This document shows positions 24,063 through 34,700 of a stretch of DNA of 64,000 nt, piece after piece (position 1 is the stretch's first letter; each line of letters begins with the position of its first letter). The DNA comes from Rhyacichthys aspro (taxonomy: Eukaryota; Chordata; Actinopteri; Gobiiformes; Rhyacichthyidae): assembly GCA_036850595.1 (NCBI GenBank), contig CM072158.1, positions 20,282,044 to 20,346,043 of the forward strand, in the 5' to 3' direction. Position numbers and translations under genes: made by a program. The notes under the pieces were generated by a model, which ran no database searches, had not been told where the DNA came from, and was given only the letters and a program-made list of their open reading frames with translations.

Positions 24063-24157
24063 TTTTCCACAACCTTTCAGTATTAACCAAATCCCTATTG
24101 CTCTCATTAATGCTCAGGATATGCACAGCACAATGACACTGCCATCAACACCATTTC

Positions 24158-25222
24158 TTAAAGGTGGAATAGAAGATTTTTTGTTATATTTTATAAATTT
24201 GTTTTTACTTGCATATAAGACATCGGAAAATAAGAGGTCTTGAAAAATAAAATTTATTAGATGTCAATTGTGGAAGTGGTGGTGCCTTAAAAACATTAAC
24301 CAATCAAAAACGCTCTCATCGCGTGTTCTATTGGTCAATCAGCCTGTCAATCACTCCTGCTACGTGAGGCCGGAAGCGTGCGCGTTCCTGTGTCCTGTTT
24401 ACAGCTGCTTTTGCGTTGCTACCGTGCTACCGTTAAACAGCCTCACTGTGCAGCTTCACTGTCAGGCACAGACTGCTCCTTCGTGCAGCTCCATTGTCAG
24501 GACCACATAGTCATTTATTTCCCTTTTTTTCTTTTTTCTTTTTCCTCTTTATTTATTTGTGTAGATAGGGGGGACAGACTGTTTAACTAGCGTTAGCTCC
24601 ATCCGTTAGCTTTAGTTTGTTCATCTAGCTACTCCTCGTTAGCTTCAGACTACATTTATATCTAGTTAATATTTTTTGTTGTTAGCAAGGTTTTACACAA
24701 TGGCTGCGAAGAACACTGATGAAGGTAACTGTAAAAGAAAGACTATGTTTGAGGTGGCTGCGAAAAGGAAAAAGATGGCAGATGAAAGAAACAAAACCAG
24801 AGTTGTTCGTTTTGGCGCGATGACGCTGAAGGAACAGCGAGGAATACTAACAGACCATTGGTCAAAATTTCTGCTCGACAGGTAAGTTTTAGGCTCAATG
24901 TTTTGTTGTCATATTAAAAACTGGTAGTTGGGAGTATTATCTGGTGTTTTGTCATTGTATTTGGTTAGACACTGTTTGATCGCTATTCTTTTTGGTGAGC
25001 AGAAGTTAGAAGTTATTTCTTATTATTGTAAAACGTTACAGGCAGGGCTACTCTATTTCAATTGTCTAACAATCAATGGACGCGTGTATGTTGTTTTGGA
25101 GGCGGGACCTGGGAAAGAACTGTGAAACAAGTCGGCTGGTCTTGCGCATGCGCATTTTTCAAAAACTGGCTAACAGTCGCTGCTGTCTGAATGTTCGCAA
25201 ACATCTTCTATTCCACCTTTAA
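24158..25222. mobile_element. TTAA-flanked element with about 20-bp terminal inverted repeats
   Basis: The left end is ttaaaggtggaatagaagat (24158 on). The right end, reverse-complemented, gives the same 20 bases (25222 back). The TTAA at both ends is the probable target duplication. The 1.06-kb interior keeps a CpG-rich promoter-like zone and one first exon (24700-24881), so it looks like an internally deleted derivative of a larger TTAA transposon of Kolobok or piggyBac type. Confidence 0.8.
24700..24881 (+). CDS. First exon of a deleted transposon gene
   Basis: The ATG at 24700 opens about 60 codons ending at CTCGACAG before a gtaagt donor. The product is strongly basic (KRKTMFEVAAKRKKMADERN), and its end TRVV..GAMTLKEQR...WSKFLLDR follows the same pattern as the exon at 8482-8720. 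No following exon is present before the right inverted repeat, so it cannot make a full protein in this copy. Spliced chimeras with a flanking gene are possible because the promoter-like region and donor remain. Confidence 0.45.
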
Positions 25223-25266
25223 CACATTCAAACCAATGTATTGTTGTGTTTTGTTTATATGTATGT

Positions 25267-25272
25267 TTTATT
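25267..25272 (-). terminator. Poly(A) signal of the octapeptide-repeat gene
   Basis: AATAAA on the minus strand, 39 nt after the stop codon of the gene at 28258-25311. Confidence 0.65.
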
Positions 25273-25310
25273 TCTCAAAAAAGAGAGGAGAATAGGGAGC
25301 TGGAGGGTGT

Positions 25311-28258
25311 TCAAAGCTGGAGAACAGCACAGACTTCTTCAACACTTCGTCGTTTGAGACAGAAGCGTTTGACCGGGTTTTGCTGAACTTGGTTCTGGAC
25401 CTGTTTCTGGAGCTGGCTGGTCTTTAGGTTCTGGACCTGGGTGCAGCGATGGTTCTGGTCTATGCTGCAGAGATAAGAGGTAAAGTTTTTTCATTCACAT
25501 GATCATTCACTATCAACATGCAAAGCTCATATGACCAAATACGACATAAGTCTGCAGTCACTGATTCTTTATAATACAGCATTAATGCACAAAATACACA
25601 TAAATAATAGTTGGTAATGCAGATGCAAACACATGGCTTAACACCAACTATATCTTCAGCAGTTGGTAAAACCACACAAGCAAAACCAAAATGAATAGAA
25701 GAACTGCAGAGAAGAACAGATTGGTCTATTGAGGGCTTGAATGATATGGTTACATGGTGATATCAATTGTACACAATGATTACAGTTCACTGAGAGCGAA
25801 CAAAAACTGGTAATGAATGTTATCTTTCAAGTCTACTAACATATGTGAATATGGCAGAAATGCATGAAACAAATAAAGAACTAGTTATTCTCTCCCCACT
25901 GACTTTTACTTATAAATAGGGGGCCTCCTGAAAGGGGCATGATTTTGCCTTTTCTTTTGTCATAGGCCTGTTTATGTGCTGCACACAACTAATTTTACCT
26001 ACCAGCTGATGCAGTGCTGAGGCACTGTAGGTTTGTTTGTTTCCATCTTGGAGTTTGGTTGCTCCAGGTTTCGTCTGCGGGGCTGGACCTGGTCTCGCCT
26101 TGGTGCTTGCACCTGGACATGGCGATGGTGCTGGACCTGGTCTCGCCTGCCGGGCTGGAGCTGGTTTTGCCTGCTTGGCTGGACCTGGTCTCGGCTGCGG
26201 GGCTGGACCTGGTCTCGGCTAGCGGGCTGGACCTGATCTTTTTTGGGTGCTTGAACCTGGTCTCGGCTGTGGGGCTGGACCTGGCCTCGTCTGCGGGGTT
26301 GAACCTGGTCTCGCCTGCCGGGCTGGACCTGGTTTCGCCTGCTTGGCTGGACCTGGTCTTGGCTGCGGGGCTGGACCTGGTCTCGGCTAGCGGGCTGGAC
26401 CTGATCTTTTTTGGGTGCTTGAACCTGGTCTCGGCTGTGGGGCTGGACCTGGCCTCCTCTGCGGGGTTGAACCTGGTCTCGTCTGTGGGGCTGGACCTGG
26501 TCTCTGCTGCGAGGCTGGACCTGGTCTCGGCTGCCGGGCTGGACCTGATCTCTGCTGTGGAACTGGACCTGGTCTCGGCTGCCGGGCTGGACCTGATCTC
26601 TGCTGTGAAGCTGGACCTGGTCTCGGCTGCCGGGCTGGACCTGGTCTCCGCTGCGAGGCTGGACCTGGTCTCCGCTGCCGGGCTGGACCTGGTCTCCGCT
26701 GCCGGCCTGGAAATGGTCTCGGCTGCCGGGCTGGACCTGATCTCTGCTGTGAAGCTGGACCTGGTCTCGGCTGCCGGGCTGGACCTGATCTCTGCTGTGA
26801 AGCTGGACCTGGTCCCGGCTGCCGGGCTGGACCTGGTCTCGGCTGCCGGGCTGGACCTGGTCTCGGCTGCCGGGCTGGACCCGGTCTCGGCCGCCGGGCT
26901 GGACCTGATCTTGGCTGGGTGCTTGGACCTGGTCTTTTCTGCGGGACTGGACCTGGTCTCGGCTGAGTGGTTGAGTCTTGTCCTGGTTGTAAGGACGCCG
27001 GAGCACTGTCCTGTTGTGAGTCTGAAGTCCTGTGGCTCTGGAAAACGTCTGAGAAGCTGCAGAGAAAAGAACAAGAACAACACATGTTCATATATGTGCA
27101 ACATATCATGTCCATCCAGACTGTTTATATATGCTTCAACATTAAACACATAGTATTTTGTCACTACAGTTGGATAAATCTGGATGCTTATTACATAAGT
27201 CTAAGGTGAACAGTGCTGCTCTACCTCGAGGACTGTCTTTGTTTGTCATAATTCTCCTCTTCTTCTTCTCTGGGAGATCACAGTCGACGGCAGAGCTTCT
27301 GCAGCATGGCTTTTTTCGTTTTACACCCCTCTCTTCATGAAATCTGGCCCGTTTTCTTTCTGGGGAGGCACAGTTTGGGTCATTGCTGTTCCAACAGGGC
27401 CTCAGTCTTTTTACCCCTCTTCTCTGGATGTGGACTCGGGACCGTTTTATTGGTGGAGGACCACAGTCAGGGTCAGAGGTCTTCCAGTTGGGGCAGGGTC
27501 TTTTTACCCCTCTTCTCTGGATGTGGACTCGGGACCTTTTTGTTGGTGGAGGACCACAATCAGGGTCAGATGTCTTCCAGTTGGGGCATGGTCTTTTTAT
27601 GCCTCGTCTCTCAATCTGGAGTCTGGCCCGTTTTCTTGGTGGGGCATCTCTGGTCTCATCAGCCCTCTGTGAGACCTCTTCATAAGGCCTTTTTCTGAGG
27701 GTCCCAGATCGGACTGGAGTCTCTGGAGGCTGTTATAGGAGCAATAATGTAGAGTTTAGAAAAAATTTACACACACAAGACTGTATCATTTTTGCTAATT
27801 CTGGCTGAATAAAGTGCACTATCACCATTGTAGCGCTCCCGATTTACAGGCAAATTATTTTTCCACATGTCATGAAAATTAGTGGCACTCACTGCTGCTT
27901 TCCCTATTTTCTACCAACAATGTTTGCATTATGTCAGAAACTGGCTGTTACTTATTCCTGAGTGTCAATCATGCACTACTATTATTGTTAGAAACAAGTG
28001 AATAAACTGCTTATTTCAAACACATTCAGATGTTTTAAATAAATATGGCCTTTTATAACCTCAGCAGAATTTACATAAGCCACAAAACTCATTCAAAAAT
28101 TAAGTTAAAACATGGACATTAACTTTGTAAGTACATAAAAGCAACACAGATCTGTGATAGTCAGCGTATTTCAAGTAGACAGCACGTTTTTAATAGTGTG
28201 ATACTTGTCTTACCCTGGACACCCTCACACGGTGCGGGATCCGATGCCACACAATCAT
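25311..28258 (-). CDS. Unrecognised four-exon gene with 31-residue and 8-residue repeats
   Basis: Exons on the minus strand are 28258-28214, 27729-27225, 27056-26003 and 25464-25311. All junctions are GT-AG and phases 0, 1 and 2 close, giving 1758 nt (585 residues plus stop). Exon 1 encodes MIVWHRIPHRVRVSR. Exon 2 is basic and holds three complete 31-residue repeats plus a fourth variant unit (27633 to about 27265), of the form KRSRVHIQRRGVKRPCPNW then KTSDPDCGPPP, with paired Cys. Exon 3 is an array of about 37 octapeptides (RDQVQPGS type). Exon 4 continues the DQ/VQ theme (CTQVQNLKTSQLQKQVQ) and ends VCAVLQL. The phase of exon 2 and of exon 4 independently selects the same frame of exon 3. 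The basic repeats suggest a nuclear protein, but I recognise no family. The weakest point is the exon 2 donor (CGAG/gtagag). Confidence 0.65.
26060..26965. repeat. 24-bp coding minisatellite, about 37 copies
   Basis: Plus-strand units of the form 'gggctggacctggtctcggctgcc' vary by substitution, with occasional variant units (gatctttttt.gggtgcttgaac). The unit length is a multiple of three and no unit creates a stop in several frames, so long open frames appear on both strands. It forms most of exon 3 of the minus-strand gene. Confidence 0.95.
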
Positions 28259-29310
28259 GGCTCGTGTCGCTAACGGCTCAGTTAAAAGTTTTTCTTCAAT
28301 AAGTCAAGAAACTGCAGCTTAGTGTTTCTGTGGCAGGTTGCTCTCAGAAGAAAATTTTGTCTGATCAAACATTCTATATCATCACATTCTATGGAACTCC
28401 TGAGGCCACGTTGTCATAGTGATTTGAAGTGGTTTCAAATTCAAAATCACTTTACTGTTCTAATCCCCAATGGGAAATTCAGTTGTTGGGTCTCTTCAAA
28501 TGTATTGGTTCAGACTTCATCTTCCATAGACTGATTGAGTGTGCATTGAAGAGACAGTTGAGGGTATAGATCTAAGCCATTTACAGCATAGATAATAACA
28601 GCAACAACTATATGGCAGGTTTTTGGGGTACATTAAATCCATTATAAACATAGATTTGACTTCCTCTCACTAAAGAAAGGATAAGGGTTTGTCCACAAAA
28701 TTTTACTTAGAAATATTGCGTAGTGTTTCTCCTTTGTCCCTTAATGGTACAGTATGTATAATGTGCTGGTTGGGAGGACAACATGGATGAAAAAAAATTG
28801 CGTCATTGTATTGTTTCCTAATCAAATTATATTCTATCATTCATGCGGTGTGTTTGTTGAGAGATGGGTCCATCTTATGACAGGACGTGTGTTCAGTTGA
28901 TGTGCATCCTGGAGAAAGCAGGTATAGGAAGGGATTGATAGAAGTGCCTCACACTGACAAAGAAGTAACACAAATGCTAATATGTCCTGTTCTTTTGAAT
29001 AATGAATCTAATATTGAAAACCAAAGAAAACCTCAAGTTAACTGTGTACTGAAATGGACATCACAACAAGGACATGTCAAAGAGGAATAAACTCTTTCAA
29101 CCCATTTGCTTATTTCATCCCAGTTGTGAGATGATATGACTGGTGTCTATCCTCTCATCCCCCAGTTGCCTCCAGGGCTTTTCTTCTTGCCCAGAATAAA
29201 TCTTTTCAAACATAATGTTTCTCAAATAGATGTGGTATAGATTTTATAGCATCAGTGTCTATTAACTACACAGACTGTTTACAAAAGAAGTTTTATCCCA
29301 AAACAGCCAA
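28259..29310. other. Gene-free stretch upstream of the repeat gene
   Basis: It would contain the promoter of the minus-strand gene. No TATA box was identified with confidence. Confidence 0.3.
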
Positions 29311-29319
29311 TTTACAGAA

Positions 29320-29940
29320 AAAATCGTGTCTCAGTCCACCTCCTCTGTTTAGATAAGGCTGTTCCAGTTTCACAAAGATGGCTTCCTTAACTACCTGGCC
29401 TCCACCTGCAGAGGTGTACTGCAGACTCTGGTCCACCAGGCCCTTCTGTGTTGATGTATCCTCTTGTGAAGTGGCTGGAGCGTTTCTCCTGTATACATAT
29501 CACTGCAGTGCTCTGTTTGTGGGTAGGGATCTAGTCTTTAGAGTGGACCAGTTCTGACAGAGAGTTTTGCCAGGTTTAAAGTCAACAGGAACGTTTTGTT
29601 TGTGAACATGTTCTTCTTTCCGCCTTAGGTTGTGGGCACTTTTGCGCTCTGTGCTTCTTCACTGGCAGAAGTGCTTTAGTGGTGGAGATGCAGGTAAAGA
29701 TGTAACATTAAAAGAGACAATTGTCTTATCTGAATCCAGCTGATAATGTTTGACTTTGTTTGCAAAGGATCCAAAATGGAGGCCAGGTGTTTGGCTAGAA
29801 TAAAAGTAACCGCGTCTACTCTACCTACTATGGATCGAAGTGGTGTTCCTTCCTTATGTATTTTAGGCATTAAATGCAAGGAATGGTGTTCCCTTGTTGG
29901 AAAACTTTTCTCTAAAAGACCATTAACAATAACAATGTCT
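29320..29940 (-). pseudogene. Penelope-like retroelement remnant (RT plus GIY-YIG)
   Basis: On the minus strand, 29879-29680 encodes LMPKIHKEGTPLRSIVGRV and LAKHLASILDPL, the finger/palm block of Penelope-type reverse transcriptase. Downstream, 29500-29430 encodes YTGETLQPLHKRIHQHRR, the GIY-YIG endonuclease core in variant form, and 29390-29325 encodes VKEAIFVKLEQP then NRGGGLRH, the usual end of the domain. Frameshifts and deletions separate the blocks, so it is inactive. Confidence 0.8.
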
Positions 29941-31430
29941 AATCACAGTATTTTCAGGCTAAACCCTTCCCCTGAGGGATGTAAAACTCAGCTCTCTCAT
30001 CATTTTAACTTCTTGATAAAATTGATACAGTCAAACCTTCTATTAGTTTGCAATTTTGTTTTTTGTTTGGTTTTTTATCCATATAGTTTGTCTTTTGATT
30101 AAGCTGTAACCTCTGTCAGATCTAGAGCTCAAATAGCTCCTCATCCGGTGATGTCTAAACCCATTTCAGACAGTTAGTGTGCTGTTGACAAGTGGCCACA
30201 ACCAACATCTGAACCTCTGTAACATCAAAGTAACGAAACAACCCTCGCTGGTGTAAACTGTTGTACGAAACAGCTCCAAATGTACAGTTTGGGCACATTA
30301 TAGCTACGTTTCGTAAGTATCAAATTGAAGTGGTTGAGGAAGCTTTTTTTTGTACGGATAAAATAATTGAATAAAATATCTCCAAAGAAAGGCCGAATGA
30401 GGGCTGGTCTTAGACAGGCTAAGTTGGGCTAAAAATGTCCCACTCTGGCCTCTTGGTAAAGGCCTACAGTACAGCCACGTGTGTGCAGTCCATTACAGGA
30501 GGACATCTGGAGGACTGACGGGGCTCACTCATCTGTCTGTTTACAACACTCCTCACAAATCAGCTGCAAACTACACTGTCATGTTTTCAGACAGGTGGTG
30601 GAGGGATCTGTTTATCAGTGGCGCCCTCCTGTGGACAAAGTGAGCAGAGATTTACAGAGACATCAGTCCCATCCAAAGCATTTGCACATAATTCATGAAA
30701 AATCTCTAATCTGAAAAACATGACAATAAAACAAACTATATATATGAAAGACCTTTTTAATAAGACTTCATTTGAGAAGATAAAATGTTACATTTGCCAA
30801 GGCAAAAATCTAATGTTCTTCAACCAGAAGAGGGCGCTATTGACTCACTTATTAAGCAGCAAGAAACTGTAGCGAGGCTGCTGGTAAATATTTCTCAGTG
30901 TCTGACTCGAAAAACCAGTGAAAACAATATGACTCTATTGTTACATACTAAATATCATTAAGTCTACACAAAACTGCACTGATACATGACTTTTACCGAA
31001 ATAGATATGCTTTGTCATTTCTTTTGTGATTCCTTTGAGCTATTGAGTGCATTTATTTCCACAGACACCCTTTGCCTTGCATCCGTCACAGTGTCTCTCT
31101 CAGAAAAATGGGAGGTGTTTGGATGTTGTGCCAAAGCAGTTTGAAGTAAAATGAGGGTTGCGTTCTCAGGGAAAGATTTTAAATGTAGTAATGATCAGGT
31201 GGAGAGGGAGAGTTTAGGAGGTGGCTGCGTCTAGACACAACAGACTTTTCAGTGAATTCTGACCAAAGACACAGTTTGAGACTGAAGACAGATATGTTCA
31301 TCTCTTGTATAGAGCTGTGAGAATTACTGGGTCAACGTTTATTGTGAGAAATTTGAAAACAAACAGGTTAATTTGAATTCAAGCATTCAAATGATTATTT
31401 CAAGTCATAGCATAATGGAAAAGGTTTGAA
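29941..31430. other. Gene-free stretch
   Basis: It may include more decayed Penelope sequence at its left side. No gene recognised. Confidence 0.3.
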
Positions 31431-31439
31431 GATTTTGTT

Positions 31440-31770
31440 CAGGAACCAAGCACTAAACTAAACTGAAGCGCCAGGACTAAAGCAGGTCAAAAACAGCTTG
31501 TCACTGCTAGGACTGGACCCTGACTAAACATGGACAAACTCAGGACTAAACCAGGACTAAGGTCAGTTCTAAATCTAGCACTACATCATACATTTTGTTT
31601 AAACCTTAGCTAAAGTCTGGCTCAAGACCAGACAAGACCAAACACAGGCATAGAGAAGTAACACACCAGTATGATCTAAACCAGCGCAAAGTCCAGAACT
31701 AAACCAATACAGAACTAGGACCAACCAACTCTAGGACCAAGACTAAACCAGGACAGGTCTACAATCCAAC
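31440..31770. repeat. Degenerate 'ggactaaaccaggac' repeat island
   Basis: Many imperfect copies of a motif of about 12-15 bp (aggactaaaccagga, agaactaaaccaat). Similar islands lie at about 1620-1830 and 3850-3990. Confidence 0.6.
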
Positions 31771-34700
31771 TCATAAAATACAGTCTACATTTAGAAGACT
31801 TGAGATATGTGTCTGAGCTTGAATTGAGCTTAGCTTTAGTGGAATAATGGTTGAATAAGACAATAAGCAGACATTTGTCAGAACTGTGTGTCTGCAGCTC
31901 ACTTCAGAATCATTTTTCTTAGTCTTACCTGACTGAATCTCTCTCTGCCACACCACAGTGTGCTCTATCACAGTAGATGTTATATGGAATGTGCAGGTGA
32001 GCCTGAGGAGATCTGTTTAAATGCCTTAAAGGCATATTATTGTATTATATATACAATAATATTATTGTATTATTTTTATTAAAATAGTCCTCACAAAATG
32101 AAACAATTGTCTCTCTAAAACAATGTGGAGGTGGATGAATCCAAAAACAAACTCCCAGATGCCTTTCTTTCACAATTTTCCGTCTTTTTTTTTTTTTTAC
32201 AGCTAAATCATTGGTCCTCATAGTTTTAAATATGTTTAATGATATAATTCATGTTTCTTGTGATGTTTGTCTCCTGAGACAGTTTTCACATTTGAGACCT
32301 TTTGGCTTCTTTTGTTTGAATTGACCACCAAATTACAAAAAAATCAACAGCACACTGGTCTGGTCCATGGCTCACTGTGGACTTCAGGTTGAGTAACAGA
32401 GGAGGAGACAGGGGGTATCTGATCTCAGTGGGAGTCATCAACACTAACAGGAACACAAATGTAGCTAACATGGCTGTGTAGCTGACAGGGCTAACCCCTG
32501 AGGCTAAACTGATGGACAGATGGAATAGAACGTTGCAATCGTCACTGTATGGCATTAAAAATGTTATCAGTCAATAAAAATAGACAATAAAAGAACTGAA
32601 ACACACACACACACACAAAACATTAAATACTTAACTATAACACAATACAATAAAGTCGTAGTATTTATAAGTGATGTTTATAAACCTGTTTTACTATATC
32701 ATTAGCAGAATATAAGCCTCTTCTCAGTGAGATGGACCAGTGTCATATCTACTGTGAGACAGCCATACTGCTGTTGAGATGTATTAAGTCTCAGTCCACA
32801 GTTTTCTCTTGATTGGATTGTTTTCTCATTCTTCTTTGATTCATCAATTATGAAGCCAGTGCGAATATAATGCAAGGAAAGACACAGAGGCTGTAAAAGT
32901 CAGTGAGAGGAGATAAGTGAAGAGCAGCGTGTGGAGCGAGGGAAGGAGGAGAATGTGAAAGAGAAAGGACAGACAGACGAAGAGAGGAGGCGACGTGGCA
33001 ACAGGGGTTCATGCGAGGATCAAACCCTTCACCAAACACTCATTACCTCGGAAGCCTGCTGTAAGTGTTGTTTGCACTGCAGCTCAGGCTGCCATTATGG
33101 ATCATGTCTGCCAGTTTCACTGTCATGCTCTGTAATCACACCTAATGGGTATTTCCATATCAATAAGACGACCATAGAGAGAGTAATGGAGACCTGCCAC
33201 CCCCTGATCAAGTACTGGAAGCTCAAATCAGAAATGAGACACTTAAGCATTTGCCTCAGTGTGCTGTTGCTTTCACAACACTTTAAAGACACCACAACTG
33301 AAGGACCAATGGTGTTTAGGTGCCATTTTGTCCTGTTCTTCCATAAAAAGGAGAAGTATGGCCCTAAGGAGACTGCAGAAAGGTTAGGCCTTCATTCAGA
33401 CCAGTCTAGCACCAGAACTCTTTCCTACCACAGCCATGATTTGGGAATATGAGCAGTAGGTAGAATTGTCTTGTGAAAATGATTTCTTGTTGTAAGTACC
33501 ATTATTAGGTCAGGCACTGCATCTGTTCATGATATGACAAAAAATCAATACACAGTGGGAATGAGACACCAACTGCAAAAATCATAAGAGGAGAAGGGTT
33601 ATAATTATGAAGGCATTCAGACCAATTCACAGGAATAAATGAAAGTTTGTCCACCAAGGGTAGCTTAGCAAACTTAGATTTATAAATATAAATAATAAAA
33701 ATAAAAAATGTGATATTTTTTGTTTTGCAAACAATCAATATTTTATGTGGCAACAAAAAGAGAACTTTGTGTTGTTGAATCAAATTTGAATAATTTGAAA
33801 TGATACTTATTGTAAATTGGGCTGTTGTTGTAGCAGAATAAATGAGTACAACTAAAGAAATCATCAATACAGTCCAGTAGACGCATATGAACCTTTTTAA
33901 ATGGACTGTACAAACGTGTTCTTTCTCTGAAGGTGTACTGTTGCCTAGAGTAAATACAGATATAGAGCAGACGACAGGTAATTGCAGGTTCCACCTCTCC
34001 ACAGCCCACCTTTCAATTTCCCTTTTTATTGCTGCTGAAAGGGGATTGTTTCAGTGTCAGAGCCCACGTGTCTGTAAAGTTCAGACACAGACACTGCACA
34101 CAGCTACAGCAACTTTAAACTTTCTCTTTACTCATTTATTGTTTTACTTAGTGTTGACCACTTATAATTCTCATCCAACCATTTTAGAATCATTATCAGT
34201 GAGATACTTTCTCCCTTGGGTTTTATTCAATTCTCCAAATAAAAAGCAGACAATGAATTCATTTGTCTATTTCTTACCTTAAAGGGATACATTTGGTTTG
34301 ATTTAGAGACTTTTGGAAAGTCATGAGCGTTGACAGTAGACTGTAAGTTTGGAGAAGCAGACAGGAGTAATGCCACACATGTACAGGTGTAAATAGGACC
34401 AGTGAAAATCTGATTTGTGTGGTGTATGTTGTACAAAGGAAGTAGGAGTGCTTAAGAGGATTCTGACATGGAGTAGAGCTGGTGGGGGGTGGGTAGGTGG
34501 CTGTGGTCCCTCCCGCTGTTTTACTGTGTCCAGTGAAAGTTGTGTCCCGCCTCCTTTACAGCTCTCTCCGCTGGAGGTGTGCTCACCTGAGGGCCACACC
34601 TGAGGGAGCTCCTCCGGGAATAGTGCACACTGACCAACACAGCTCTACCAGTCTGAGGCGGAAAGAAGAAACAGTGCAGAGGGGGAGGGGAGCCGTCTGT

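Noticed and set aside
26014..27153. Long plus-strand open frame (379 codons) of LDLVSAAG repeats
   Set aside because: It is a by-product of the 24-bp repeat. The splice phases and poly(A) signal support the minus-strand gene instead.
27306..27698. Three overlapping plus-strand open frames
   Set aside because: They are shadows of the 93-bp repeats in exon 2 of the minus-strand gene and have no splice or family support.
32931..33452. 173-codon plus-strand open frame
   Set aside because: No recognisable domain, mixed composition, weak start context and no neighbouring exons; likely chance.
33505..34002. 165-codon minus-strand open frame
   Set aside because: AT-rich hydrophobic product of the kind expected from random AT-rich DNA; no family motif.
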